DNA from: Rhodospirillales bacterium
GTDB taxonomy: Bacteria; Pseudomonadota; Alphaproteobacteria; Rhodospirillales; Casp-alpha2
Assembly: GCA_021775095.1 (NCBI GenBank)
Contig: JAJFII010000010.1
Span: 91,333-155,332 of the forward strand
Direction: 5' to 3'
Length of the DNA stretch: 64,000 bases
Below are positions 46,810 to 56,002 of the stretch, piece by piece (position 1 is the first letter of the stretch; every line of letters begins with the position of its first letter). Under the pieces are notes generated by a model. That model saw only the letters and a list, made by a program, of their open reading frames with translations, made no database searches and was not told where the DNA came from. A program made the position numbers and the translations under genes.

Positions 46810-47440
46810 AAGGATCACTGCCGTCAGCTTGATCTTACTGGCGCTCACCCCAGCGACCACTTTGGCGGTTGACCGACTGGGGATCGGCTCACCGGTCGAC
46901 GGGAAAACCCTTGCTGGCTGGGACATTGACGTGCGACCCGACGGCCAGGGACTGCCGGCCGGCCAGGGCTCGGCGGTCGACGGCGAAGAGCTGTATTTGG
47001 AAAAATGTGCCGCCTGCCACGGCGAGTTTGGTGAAGGAGCCGGGCGATATCCGGTTTTGATGGGCGGCTACGAGACCTTGACCACGGCCGACCCTGAAAA
47101 GACCGTTGGCAGTTATTGGCCCTATGCGACAACGTTATTTGATTACATTCGCCGTGCCATGCCGTTTGGCGACGCACAGAGCCTGTCGGCCAAGGAAACC
47201 TACGCTCTGAGTGCCTATATACTGTTCATGAACGACATCGTCACCGAAGATGCGGTTCTCGATGGCGCCGGACTGGCCGCCATAAAAATGCCAAACCGCG
47301 ACGGATTTATTGGACCCGATCCACGACCCGACGTCTTGCGAAAGGCCTGCATGAAAGACTGTAAGGGGACCATCGAAATCAGGTCCTTTGCCCGCAAAAT
47401 TGCGGTTACGCCGGAGCTTGAAAAAGCCGAGGCCAATTAA
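46793..47440 (+). CDS. soxD: Cytochrome c subunit SoxD, short single-haem form
   Basis: An approximately 215-residue periplasmic cytochrome with a signal peptide (AVSLILLALTPATTLA). One haem site is present, KCAACHGEFGEGAG near residue 68. Family features follow: YPVLMGGYETLT, SYWPYATTLFDYIRRAMPFG, and the C-terminal CMKDCKGTIEI. SoxD of Paracoccus-type systems is longer and carries a second haem domain; that part is missing here. I use ATG 46793, nine bases after GGGGGAG; it overlaps the end of soxC by 17 bp. Confidence 0.93.
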   Translation: MFNCLKRITAVSLILLALTPATTLAVDRLGIGSPVDGKTLAGWDIDVRPDGQGLPAGQGSAVDGEELYLEKCAACHGEFGEGAGRYPVLMGGYETLTTADPEKTVGSYWPYATTLFDYIRRAMPFGDAQSLSAKETYALSAYILFMNDIVTEDAVLDGAGLAAIKMPNRDGFIGPDPRPDVLRKACMKDCKGTIEIRSFARKIAVTPELEKAEAN

Positions 47441-47554
47441 TCCCCCCGTGAACCTCGGGTGATCGTTCGGACCAAGGGCGATTGCACAGGCCGAATTTTC
47501 CTTTAAGATTAGGACCCTGCGGCGCGACCTGCCCGGACCTTGTGAGGACAACCG

Positions 47555-48520
47555 ATGATTTCAACCGATGTCATACTCGACACCGCAAATATCCTGATGG
47601 AAAAAGCGGCAATCGATATCCCCGACGACTATTTGACAGGTTTAAAAAAAGCCGCCGACGAGGAAGAAGGGGATTTGTCCTCCTTTGTCCTGCAGGCCAT
47701 GCTGGAAAATTATGAAGCCGCCAAGGAAGACCGACGGGCCATGTGCGGCGACACCGGAACGCCGCGCTGGTATGTGAAATTCGGCAACGAAGCGCAAGTT
47801 ACCGGGGGCCCGATCGCCCTCGAAGAGACCCTGCGTCGGGCGACCGCAGATTCGACCAAACGCATTCCCCTGCGTCCCAACCGGGTCCATCCCCTGTGGC
47901 GCACGGACCACAACAATAACATTGGCATCGGCGCGCCGGAAATCGAATATGGTTTTGAGCCCGAAGGCTCCTGGATCGACATTACCACCGTCCATAAAGG
48001 CGGGTTATTCGGCACCGACTACCGCATGCTGTTCCCCGGCGATGGCATCGAAGGCATCAAACGATTTTATCTGGACTCGCTGGTTGCGTTTGGTCGCCGC
48101 GGTCTGGCCTGCCAACCGGCGATCATCGGCATCGGTCTGGGCGGCTCGAAAGATACCAGTATGGTGCTTGGCAAAAGAGCTGCCTGTTTGCGAATCGTAG
48201 GCGACCGCAATCCCGATCCCGAAATTGCCAAACTGGAAGACGAGTTCAAGGAAATCGGCAATTCCATTGGCATGGGCGCTATGGGGTTTGTCGGCAAATC
48301 CATGGTCATCGATTGCCATATTGAAGTCGGCTGCTGTCATACCGGCGGCATGCCCATGAGTGTACATGCCTTTTGCCTGTCGTCACGCCGGGCCAGTGCC
48401 CGGCTTCATGCAGACGGGTCCGTGGAATTTCGCACCGACCCCCAATGGTTCACCCCCTATCAACGCAGAGAAACCGTCGAATGGCCCCTAAACAATCAAA
48501 ACTCACAAAAGTCCGCCTGA
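47555..48520 (+). CDS. Class I hydro-lyase alpha subunit (fumarase / L-tartrate dehydratase type)
   Basis: A 321-residue iron-sulfur hydro-lyase subunit matching the N-terminal domain of class I fumarases. Cluster cysteine candidates are in AMCGDTGTPRWY near residue 65, RGLACQPAIIGIGLGGSKD near 185 and GCCHTGGMPMSVHAF near 260. Two-subunit members act on fumarate, L-tartrate or mesaconate, and the substrate cannot be told here. The beta-subunit gene overlaps its end by 40 bp. A single-chain class I fumarase also exists at 0.7-2.3 kb, so this enzyme may have another substrate. Confidence 0.87.
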   Translation: MISTDVILDTANILMEKAAIDIPDDYLTGLKKAADEEEGDLSSFVLQAMLENYEAAKEDRRAMCGDTGTPRWYVKFGNEAQVTGGPIALEETLRRATADSTKRIPLRPNRVHPLWRTDHNNNIGIGAPEIEYGFEPEGSWIDITTVHKGGLFGTDYRMLFPGDGIEGIKRFYLDSLVAFGRRGLACQPAIIGIGLGGSKDTSMVLGKRAACLRIVGDRNPDPEIAKLEDEFKEIGNSIGMGAMGFVGKSMVIDCHIEVGCCHTGGMPMSVHAFCLSSRRASARLHADGSVEFRTDPQWFTPYQRRETVEWPLNNQNSQKSA

Positions 48521-49161
48521 GCACGTCGCCAAGCCCAGAGGACCTGCGCGCCCTGAAAATCGGCGACATCGTTTATCTCGATGGCACCGTCTACACCGGT
48601 CGCGAAGGGGTCTATAAAAAGATCCTGGAAGACGGTGCCGACATGCCGGTGCCCCTGCCCGCGCTCAGCGGTGCCAATTTCCATTGTTCTCCGGCGGCGA
48701 TCCGCGAAGAAGATGGCAGGTTTAAAGTCAGTGCGGTCACGGCAACGGCTTCGTTCCGGTTTTCGAAATGGCTGGAACGCTGGTTCAAGGCCTCCGGTGC
48801 CAAACTGATCATTGGCAAAGGCGGCATGACCGGCAAAGACTACAAGGAGGTATTTGTACCAAACGGCGCGATTTACCTGACCACCGTTGGTTATGGAACC
48901 GGCGCCCTGTTGGGGCGTGGAGTCAAACGGGTCCACTCCGCCAATTGGCTGGAGGAATTGGGAATCGCCCAGGCCATGTGGGTATTGGAAGTGGAGAATT
49001 TTGGCCCCTTCATCGTCGACAGTGATCTGGACGGCAACAGCCTGTTCGAGAGGGAAAACGCGAAAATAGCTGCAGGCCTGGCGAAAGCCTATGAGGGTAC
49101 CCGCCCGGCGACCCTCAAACGGTATGGGGAAACCGACGACCGCAACGACGAAGTGATTTAA
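48481..49161 (+). CDS. Class I hydro-lyase beta subunit (fumarase / L-tartrate dehydratase type)
   Basis: A 226-residue subunit matching the C-terminal domain of class I fumarases. The opening LKIGDIVYLDGTVYTGREGV is the usual beta-domain start, IGKGGMTGKDYKEVFVPNGA and YLTTVGYGTGALLGRGVKRV are core elements, and WVLEVENFGPFIVDSD is near the end. I chose ATG 48481 because the conserved fold starts soon after; the frame extends to 48373 without family pattern. It overlaps the alpha gene by 40 bp and is surely co-translated. Confidence 0.87.
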   Translation: MAPKQSKLTKVRLSTSPSPEDLRALKIGDIVYLDGTVYTGREGVYKKILEDGADMPVPLPALSGANFHCSPAAIREEDGRFKVSAVTATASFRFSKWLERWFKASGAKLIIGKGGMTGKDYKEVFVPNGAIYLTTVGYGTGALLGRGVKRVHSANWLEELGIAQAMWVLEVENFGPFIVDSDLDGNSLFERENAKIAAGLAKAYEGTRPATLKRYGETDDRNDEVI

Positions 49162-49316
49162 AACTCCCGTGGGCCCGACGATGGGCAAAGCAACCGCAAC
49201 CGCTATATCGCAGCCTTGCCCCTGAGGTAATTTATATCTCGGAAGACTTTCCGATGTGCCCCGTTGCCCTATATAAATAACTCCTGACCGTTGGATTTTC
49301 CTGGAATCTCGTCCCC

Positions 49317-51320
49317 ATGAACAGAGCTGAAAAACGTCGGCAAAAAAAAATCGCGGCAAAAGCCAAGCGCGCGGCACGCCCGACAAAATCTACGACAGCC
49401 CTTTCCGCCCAACAGGCGGCGGAGATCGAGCAAGCCTTAACCGTTGCCATGCACCACCTCCAGGCCGGCGATCTGGCACAAGCCGAAAATCTGTACCGAC
49501 GGATCCTGCAGGTCGATCCCGTTCAAGCGGAAGCACTGCACCTGCTAGGCGCTATTGCCCAACAGCTTGGGAAACATCAGGTCGCCGTCGACCTTATGGG
49601 CAAAGCGGTCAAGCTGAAACCCGATTACGCCGAAGCCCATAACAACCTGGGTATTGCCCTAAAGGCTCTTGGTAAAGACCAGGAGGGGTTTAACTGCCGC
49701 CGACGGGCCGTTGCCATCAATCCGGCAAACCAACAGTTCTGGACAGGTATGGCGCGTTCCCTGGAGAGTTTGAGTTTTACGGCCATTGACGACAATTTGT
49801 TCAAGGACCTGGAGCAGTTGTTGCAACAACGCGCCGCTGTCCGGCCGGGTATGGTGGTCCGTCCCATTCTCAGCGCCCTTCGTCTGCATGCCGGTTTCAA
49901 AGCAGTTCTCCATCCGACCCCTGCCGGCCCTTCGGATGCGGCCCTGGCGGACCAACTGGCAATGGCTCAGTTGTCGGCGATGCCGCTGTTCCTCCAACTC
50001 ATGGGCCTGAGCCCGATCCATGACCTGGAGATTGAGGGTCTGCTGACCGGCCTGCGCCGTGCCTTGTTGCGGGCGGTTGTTAAGACTTCACCGCCCGAGA
50101 ACTGCCTCAACTTTGCCGCCGCCCTGGCGCTCCAGTGTTTTACCAATGAGTACGTTTATTCCGAGACCCCTTCCGAGCAGGAGCAGGTTGCAAAACTGCA
50201 CCTCCTGATCGAGGCGTCAATCGAAAAGAAACAAGGCCCGCCGCCCTTGCAACTGGCGATACTTGCTGCCTACCGGCCCCTCCACTCCTTTTCCTGGGCG
50301 GCAAATCTGGCGGATCGCCGGAACTGGCAATCCGACCCCATGGAAACCCTTATCCAACGGCAAATCAGGGAACCCCTGGATGAATTGGCCCGCCGCCCTC
50401 AGATCCCGAAGCTGACCGCCATTGACGACCAGGTGTCGCAATTGGTGCGCCAACAATACGAAGAAAACCCCTACCCGCGCTGGGTCAAGACGGCGCTAAA
50501 CGACCAGGCCAAAACCCTCGATGGGTTTTTGCAGGGTGAACCTATGTTTTGTGATTTGGGCGATTACCTGTCGCCGGCAGCTCCAGACATCCTGATTGCC
50601 GGGTGCGGTACCGGTCAGCAATCTTTGGGCATCGCCGCCCAGTTCGCCAACGCCAAGGTTCTGGCCATTGATTTAAGCCTGACCAGTCTGACTTATGCGG
50701 CACGTAAAACCGAAGAATTGGGGATCACAAATATCACTTACGCGCAGGCCGATATCATGGAACTGGCGGATCTCGATCAACGTTTTGATCTGATCGAGAG
50801 CGCCGGTGTTTTGCATCATTTGGGCGATCCCCTCGCTGGATGGCGGGTGCTGACGGGGCTTGTTCGACCTGGCGGTTTTATGCGCATCGGCTTGTACAGT
50901 GAAGCGGCCCGGCAAAGCATTGTCGAAACCCGGGCGTTGATTGCCCGTAAAGGGTATGGCACTGGTGCCGATGACATCCGACGGTGCCGCAGGGACATTC
51001 TCGCCCTGGCAGAAGCCGGCGATCCGGTCATGTCGAAAGTCAGCACAGGTATTGATTTTTTCAACTTAAGCAATTGCCGTGATCTTTTGTTTCATGTCCA
51101 GGAGCAGCGGTTTACGCCACTGCAAATTGCAACCTGCCTGGAGGCTCTGGGCCTCCGGTTTTTGGGCTTCGAAATACCGAACAGGCAAATCATAAGGGCC
51201 TTCCAGGCGTCGCACCCCGGCCCCGACGCGACGACCCAATTACCCCTGTGGCAGATGTTCGAACAGCAAAACCCGGATCTCTTTGACAGCATGTATCAGT
51301 TCTGGTGCCAAAAATTATAG
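49317..51320 (+). CDS. TPR-SAM methyltransferase fusion protein
   Basis: A 667-residue cytoplasmic protein. After a basic N-terminus (KRRQKKIAAKAKRAAR), TPR units occupy about residues 38-150 (LQAGDLAQAENLYRRILQVD, VDLMGKAVKLKPDYAEAHNN). A helical middle follows. From about residue 400 there is a class I methyltransferase domain with ILIAGCGTGQQSLGIAA as SAM-binding motif I, VLAIDLSLTSL as motif II and LIESAGVLHHLGDPLAGWRV as motif III/IV. The substrate is unknown; TPR-methyltransferase fusions of this type are common in marine alphaproteobacteria and often lie near glycan or flagellin-modification genes. It stands alone. Confidence 0.87.
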   Translation: MNRAEKRRQKKIAAKAKRAARPTKSTTALSAQQAAEIEQALTVAMHHLQAGDLAQAENLYRRILQVDPVQAEALHLLGAIAQQLGKHQVAVDLMGKAVKLKPDYAEAHNNLGIALKALGKDQEGFNCRRRAVAINPANQQFWTGMARSLESLSFTAIDDNLFKDLEQLLQQRAAVRPGMVVRPILSALRLHAGFKAVLHPTPAGPSDAALADQLAMAQLSAMPLFLQLMGLSPIHDLEIEGLLTGLRRALLRAVVKTSPPENCLNFAAALALQCFTNEYVYSETPSEQEQVAKLHLLIEASIEKKQGPPPLQLAILAAYRPLHSFSWAANLADRRNWQSDPMETLIQRQIREPLDELARRPQIPKLTAIDDQVSQLVRQQYEENPYPRWVKTALNDQAKTLDGFLQGEPMFCDLGDYLSPAAPDILIAGCGTGQQSLGIAAQFANAKVLAIDLSLTSLTYAARKTEELGITNITYAQADIMELADLDQRFDLIESAGVLHHLGDPLAGWRVLTGLVRPGGFMRIGLYSEAARQSIVETRALIARKGYGTGADDIRRCRRDILALAEAGDPVMSKVSTGIDFFNLSNCRDLLFHVQEQRFTPLQIATCLEALGLRFLGFEIPNRQIIRAFQASHPGPDATTQLPLWQMFEQQNPDLFDSMYQFWCQKL

Positions 51321-51424
51321 AGCTGGAACGTCCCTGTTATTTGCCGCCTCGGCTGAAATAAATGCCTGCACACGATGCGGTTGTTTAGAGCCATGAACCA
51401 AAATTAACGTCCCTTACACTTTTT

Positions 51425-52345
51425 TCAAAGGGTGCCGTTAACATGTGGGCGCAGGGCCGCATACACCGTCGAATGGATCGGCGTCGCTGTGCCGGTTTGT
51501 GCACCAAACCGGTGGATGGCACCGGACAACCATTCGAGCTCCAGCCGCCGACCAGCGATCAGGTCCACCGCCAAGGAGGCCATGATCGGTGCTGAGCTGT
51601 CGAGCCAATTCCTGTTCCGCTCAATCGTGTCATCTGGCAGTTCAACCCCCAGGGCCCGACCAACGGCGATGGTCTCGCCCATGGCATCAAAATAAATCGC
51701 CCGCATGACCGGATCGGCACGGATGACACCGGTATCAACCCGGCCGAGCGCGGTCAACACACTGTTGGACGTCATCAGAGCAAACTTCGACCACAACAGG
51801 GTCTGAACATCAGCAGCTATCGTCGTCTCGATTCCGGCTTCGTTCAAGGTTTTTGCAATGGCTTCGGCCCGGCGGCTGGTCTTCCCGTCACTTTCACCAA
51901 ATTCAATGCGAGTAATTTGATTGTTTCGTTTAACAACACCGGGTTCGATCAGGGTTCCGGCAACGTAAGCGGCACCGCCCAGGGTCCGCCCAGCGCCGAC
52001 CACGGCACCGATCATATCGACGCTTTCGACACCGTTTTGCAGGGTGACGATTGTCGTCTGGTCCCCGAGCAGGGGTTGACAAAGCGCCGCCGCGTCCATG
52101 GTGTCGTACATTTTGACGCAAAATAAAATCACGTCAACCGGACCAATTGTTTGCGGCAAATCAGTGGCAATCACCGGATTAACCGTAAACTCGGCACCGC
52201 CAAAGTCGATAATGCGCAGCCCCGATCGCTGCATGGCTTCGAGGTGGGCACCTCGCGCAATAAAAAAAACCTGGGCACCGGCTCGGGCCAGACAGGCCCC
52301 ATAATAAGCGCCGATTCCCCCTGCCCCCATAATTGCAATTCGCAC
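51425..52345 (-). CDS. panE: 2-dehydropantoate 2-reductase family protein
   Basis: An approximately 306-residue NADPH-dependent reductase of the PanE/ApbA family. The Rossmann motif IAIMGAGGIGAYYGACLARA is at the very start, the lysine expected for catalysis is in LWSKFALMTSNSVLTAL near residue 175, and ELEWLSGAIHRFGAQTGTATP near the end is the usual C-terminal signature. PanE makes pantoate for coenzyme A; other members reduce related 2-oxoacids. I use the GTG at 52345, which has AAGGAG ten bases upstream and leads directly into the Rossmann motif. Confidence 0.88.
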   Translation of the reverse strand: MRIAIMGAGGIGAYYGACLARAGAQVFFIARGAHLEAMQRSGLRIIDFGGAEFTVNPVIATDLPQTIGPVDVILFCVKMYDTMDAAALCQPLLGDQTTIVTLQNGVESVDMIGAVVGAGRTLGGAAYVAGTLIEPGVVKRNNQITRIEFGESDGKTSRRAEAIAKTLNEAGIETTIAADVQTLLWSKFALMTSNSVLTALGRVDTGVIRADPVMRAIYFDAMGETIAVGRALGVELPDDTIERNRNWLDSSAPIMASLAVDLIAGRRLELEWLSGAIHRFGAQTGTATPIHSTVYAALRPHVNGTL

Positions 52346-52609
52346 CTGCGTTGAACTCCTTAAACCAACGGGTAGTGATAATAACCCGGTTCCTTGGTAG
52401 CAGTTGCCCAAGATTTGGTCCAGCGTCAGGAAGCACCGAGATTGCCGGTACTTGTGATTCTAATTAGCCCACCCACAAGAGATCAATAGCACACAGAATG
52501 GAAAGGTTTCCAGTTTTTGTTCGGGATTCTGAAACCCTCGTTGCCGATGGATTTTGCGACGAACGTCAGGAAGGGCCCACTTCCCATCTCAAAGTGTTCG
52601 ATTGTCGCG

Positions 52610-53764
52610 TTAAACGACTTTCCTCACGGAAGCCAAAAAGTCATCAACAACCCGATGCAGCGTTTCCGATTGAACCGATAATTCCGATGAAGCGGAATGG
52701 ACATCAGAAGCGGCACTCCCGGTTTCCTGCGCGCCCGCAGTAACGTCAACAATATTTGTCGTAACCTCCGCTGTCCCTGCGGAGGCTTGCTCGATGTTAC
52801 GCGCGATCTCACCGGTTGCCGCAGACTGCTCCTCCACCGCTGCAGACACCGAGGAGTTGGCTTCGTTTATTTCCGCAACTTTTTTCGAGATTTCAGTAAT
52901 TCCCTGCACGGTATCGCGTGTCGCCGATTGAATGCGTGTCACATATCCGCCGATTTCCTCTGTTGCTTTCGACGTCTGGTTGGCGAGATTTTTTACCTCC
53001 GATGCAACAACAGCAAACCCTTTCCCCGCTTCACCAGCGCGGGCCGCTTCAATCGTTGCATTTAACGCCAGTAGGTTGGTTTGCGCCGCTATATCATTGA
53101 TAAGATTTACCGCATTTTCTATCTGGTCGGCAGCTGTTGTTAAGGATTCCACTTCTTGCGCTGCTTGTTCAGATATATCCGCCGCTTCGCCGGCAGTTCG
53201 CGCCGCTCCCGTGACCTGCTGGCTAATTTCCGTTACAGACGCCGAAAGTTCTTCCGAAGCTGCCGCTACGGTTTCGACATTTGCGGCAGCCTCTTCCGCC
53301 GCTGCGGCAACTGCGGACGCCTTATCGCTCGTTTCACTTGCAATTTTCCGAAGACTTTCCGATGACGAAGAAAGTTCTGTAGAGGCACTGGCTACGGTAT
53401 TAACCACTTCACCAACTGTGCTTTCAAAGGTATTTGCAATCTTTGTAAAGTCGTTGACTTTTCCCTCCATTGAATTGAGCGCTGAATTAACCGTCCTGCT
53501 TGCATTGAGATAAGCCCCTTGCATACTTGTTTCGATAATCTTTCGAAAATACTGGTTGTTCGACACATGATCCATACAGGCTGCAGATTCACGCACATAG
53601 GCGTCACATCTATCGATGAGATCATTTATTGTGTGCAAGAGCTCGCCGATATCTCCCGGCGCCGTAATATGGGTTATTCGGTCTTCAAAATCTCCGGCAA
53701 CAACTAATTTCATTACGGTAAGGGCTTCGGTTACTTGGTTCTTGTTTTTGGTCATCGCAAACAT
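52610..53764 (-). CDS. Soluble methyl-accepting chemotaxis protein (copy 2)
   Basis: A 384-residue soluble chemoreceptor, the paralogue of the one at 34815-35969 and identical to it in length. It shares the HAMP-like N-terminal region ([38 protein letters not shown]) and the signalling tip [20 protein letters not shown], with [20 protein letters not shown]. It has no ligand domain and no membrane segment, and ends SVRKVV without a CheR-docking tail. The PAS gene ends two bases upstream, as in copy 1. Differences from copy 1 concentrate in the first 60 residues and in the descending coiled coil. Confidence 0.93.
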   Translation of the reverse strand: MFAMTKNKNQVTEALTVMKLVVAGDFEDRITHITAPGDIGELLHTINDLIDRCDAYVRESAACMDHVSNNQYFRKIIETSMQGAYLNASRTVNSALNSMEGKVNDFTKIANTFESTVGEVVNTVASASTELSSSSESLRKIASETSDKASAVAAAAEEAAANVETVAAASEELSASVTEISQQVTGAARTAGEAADISEQAAQEVESLTTAADQIENAVNLINDIAAQTNLLALNATIEAARAGEAGKGFAVVASEVKNLANQTSKATEEIGGYVTRIQSATRDTVQGITEISKKVAEINEANSSVSAAVEEQSAATGEIARNIEQASAGTAEVTTNIVDVTAGAQETGSAASDVHSASSELSVQSETLHRVVDDFLASVRKVV

Positions 53765-53766
53765 GA

Positions 53767-54303
53767 TTAGACTCCTAAGGAAAACATAAATTCGTTAAAA
53801 CCAACTTTGTGTTCAGCCAGCAAATTGGCAACCGCCTGATAAGAGGCTTTCAAACCATCTTTTGGGCCGGAAGCCTCATGCTCCACTTGTAGTAACTGTT
53901 TGTAGAGCGGTTCAATATGTTGAGCGACGACTTGCCTTTTTGGTACGCGACGATTGGAATGATATCCAACGATATTACCCCCAACATCGTAGCTTGGCGT
54001 GACATGGGCAAAGACCCAGTAGTGATCTCCATTGTCGGAGCGATTAACCACATAGGCGAAGATTTCTTTACCTTCTTTAAGTGTCTTCCACAAAAGCTTA
54101 AACACTGCCCTCGGCATATTTGGATGTCGTATCAAATTGTGCTGTATACCCATGCAGTTTTTTTCTTCAACCCCGGCCATACGGAAAAAAGTCCAATTTC
54201 CATAAGTGATCCTGCCGGTCAAATCCGTCTTTGACACAATAATTTCATCTTCACCGAAAGTCTTTTCAACACCGGTCAATTGGGGGTTTCCATAAAGCGT
54301 CAT
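53767..54303 (-). CDS. Aer-like PAS sensor protein, stand-alone (copy 2)
   Basis: A 178-residue PAS protein paralogous to 34276-34812 and equal in length. It keeps the Aer FAD-PAS elements: [54 protein letters not shown] and [11 protein letters not shown]. The C-terminal helical part ending [12 protein letters not shown] is also shared. I use ATG 54303, matching the start of copy 1, with AAAGG eight bases upstream; the frame continues to 54414 without conservation. A perfect FNR/FixK-type box lies about 104 bp upstream. Confidence 0.88.
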   Translation of the reverse strand: MTLYGNPQLTGVEKTFGEDEIIVSKTDLTGRITYGNWTFFRMAGVEEKNCMGIQHNLIRHPNMPRAVFKLLWKTLKEGKEIFAYVVNRSDNGDHYWVFAHVTPSYDVGGNIVGYHSNRRVPKRQVVAQHIEPLYKQLLQVEHEASGPKDGLKASYQAVANLLAEHKVGFNEFMFSLGV

Positions 54304-54400
54304 CAGATCTACCTTTTTTGTTTCTACGGATTGACGCGCCTTGTTGGCACTACCAAAACCGTTTGATAAATCATATTTTTTTATGTCGTTCGGAATTGAA

Positions 54401-54414
54401 TTGATCCAAATCAA
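54401..54414. promoter_or_regulatory. FNR/FixK-type operator ahead of PAS/receptor pair 2
   Basis: TTGATCCAAATCAA is a perfect TTGAT-N4-ATCAA palindrome, centred about 104 bp before the PAS start at 54303. It would allow control by an oxygen-responsive FNR/FixK/Dnr regulator. Confidence 0.75.
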
Positions 54415-54634
54415 TTTTTACAAATGGAAATATTTGGAAATAGAACCCCGTATAAATCACCGATATACCTATCAATTTCCCGCAAAAATGATTTCGGAGG
54501 TTGCCGGTAGAATTTGTTTTTACCCGAATAGGCAAAAATCGTCGTCCGCTTTTCGCCCAATCATTGGCTTTTACAAGAAAGACGGAAACGGCAATAGCGG
54601 CATCGCTCGCTCCGCGTCATCTGCGAAAATTGTA

Positions 54635-55174
54635 TCATTCGCCCTGTCCCAATGCGGCGGCGATTGCAGAAACGTCATCACCATCCCCTTCCGCATAGGT
54701 AACCCAACACAGGCAGTCAACCGACTGATCTATGACGTCCTGCGTAAAACGCAGCGTCAGGGCTGCTGACGAATAGTCAAATACAATTGGCGCTTTTACA
54801 CAGACCCATTGGCTACCAATGCCCCCCGCATCGTCGACACCCCATTCACTGTCATCGAGTTGCAAAATCTCAAACCGCGGGTACTCTGCCGCCAAAGCCT
54901 TATCACTTGCCCTACTGACAAAATCGGCGTGAGAGAAATTGAATCGTAACCAAGTGTCGAGATTGGGATAGGCACCGTCTATTTCAGTTGCGCCGTCCGA
55001 TTGTTCGAGAAGCGCCAAACCGACGTCAACCAATGCATCTGAGATCGCGCTTTTCACCATTGCATCGCGCTTGAGATTGATGAAATGGCAAAGCACATAT
55101 TCCAATGCGGGTTTTGCCGGAAAATCCACGGCAAATCCGAAATATCGAAATTCCGGCGGGGCATGTACTGGCAT
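54635..55174 (-). CDS. Hypothetical protein
   Basis: A 179-residue, acidic, cytoplasmic protein with no family I recognise. It is rich in aromatic and aspartate residues (FDYSSAALTLRFTQDVIDQS, SVDCLCWVTYAEGDGDD). The pattern of alternating strands and helices suggests a compact globular fold. The ATG has GGGAG seven bases upstream, which supports expression. It lies upstream of PAS/receptor pair 2 on the same strand, but about 330 bp including the FNR box separate them. Confidence 0.68.
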   Translation of the reverse strand: MPVHAPPEFRYFGFAVDFPAKPALEYVLCHFINLKRDAMVKSAISDALVDVGLALLEQSDGATEIDGAYPNLDTWLRFNFSHADFVSRASDKALAAEYPRFEILQLDDSEWGVDDAGGIGSQWVCVKAPIVFDYSSAALTLRFTQDVIDQSVDCLCWVTYAEGDGDDVSAIAAALGQGE

Positions 55175-55713
55175 GGATTGCTCCCTTCGATCCTGTTCGG
55201 TTATTATGAACCTATCGTGTAAATCGCGGAGCGGTCAGCCAATCCTCAGTGCACCTTTAATCCGCCCATCGACCTGTTGGCAGTGTCTGCATTGACCAAC
55301 CAACCCGTGTGAACGTGAAAAATTTGATCTCGCCAATGTTCGCCTTGAAAACAGTCTTAGTAAAAAGGCATCCGAAAACAATCTAGCCCAATAGGCGCGT
55401 CAATCACACCCCAGAGGACCTGGCCGTTTAACTGACAATAAGTATTGTGGTTCGTTTATCCGGCTTTTTTATCGTCCTAAAAACCATCGCAACGGCTCGA
55501 TCGGTCGGCTTTCTGGCAGTATAGATGGTGGCGATAAAAGGATTTGTATCGAATCTCCTTTTGCAATAAACGCCCCCGGATCACCGCCGGGAAACGAATA
55601 ATTAATTATTTATTTACAATAGGTTATCCTTATAAGTTGAGGGGCTTTCAATAAGGTGATACTAATAGGCACCCCTGATGAATGGGGGGGTGCCTTGCGA
55701 TTTTAAGGAGGTA
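55175..55713. other. Intergenic leader region ahead of the symporter, left part
   Basis: About 540 bp with no supported gene. The right part is very AT-rich near 55597-55635 and may hold a promoter. The hairpin at 55668-55694 follows. An imperfect inverted repeat (AAAAGGATT against AATCTCCTTTT) is near 55535-55565. No tRNA was seen. Confidence 0.4.
55668..55694 (+). promoter_or_regulatory. Leader hairpin upstream of the symporter
   Basis: GGCACCCC (55668-55675) pairs perfectly with GGGGTGCC (55687-55694) over an 11-base loop. No T-run follows, so it is not a simple terminator. An AAGGAGG sequence is 10 bp downstream. It may control the short frame or the symporter gene after it. Confidence 0.55.
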
Positions 55714-55881
55714 ATGGCACCGAGTAACGAACGCATGAGGACTAAGGCTCATAAGAACCGCAAAGGTCGTGTCGTTAATTTAAATCAGTTGAGTACACAA
55801 GGCACCGAACCGATTGAGTTCGGCTTTATAAGAAGGGGAACGCATATTCGTTTATTTCGAATTTTTACGTTCGTTTTTTGA
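55714..55881 (+). CDS. Possible short leader peptide upstream of the symporter
   Basis: A 55-codon frame directly after AAGGAGG, with only two bases between it and the ATG, which is short for efficient use. It encodes a basic start (MRTKAHKNRKGR from the second ATG) and a hydrophobic, aromatic end. No family match is recognised. It could be a leader peptide or a chance frame. Confidence 0.3.
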   Translation: MAPSNERMRTKAHKNRKGRVVNLNQLSTQGTEPIEFGFIRRGTHIRLFRIFTFVF

Positions 55882-56002
55882 GGTATCCCAATACCTGCGG
55901 AAGTAACGCGTAGGTAAAGGGTTTTGTTGTGCGGTTTCCGAATTTCGTTAATCCGGAGGCCATTCATTCAACCGAGACCAAATGGGTAGGGGAGAGACTA
56001 TC

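Noticed and set aside
48496..49386. 296-codon minus-strand frame
   Set aside because: Antisense to the hydro-lyase beta subunit, with no family pattern of its own.
51321..51424. ACGTCCCT occurring twice in the gap after the TPR-methyltransferase
   Set aside because: Too short to support a regulatory or attachment-site claim.
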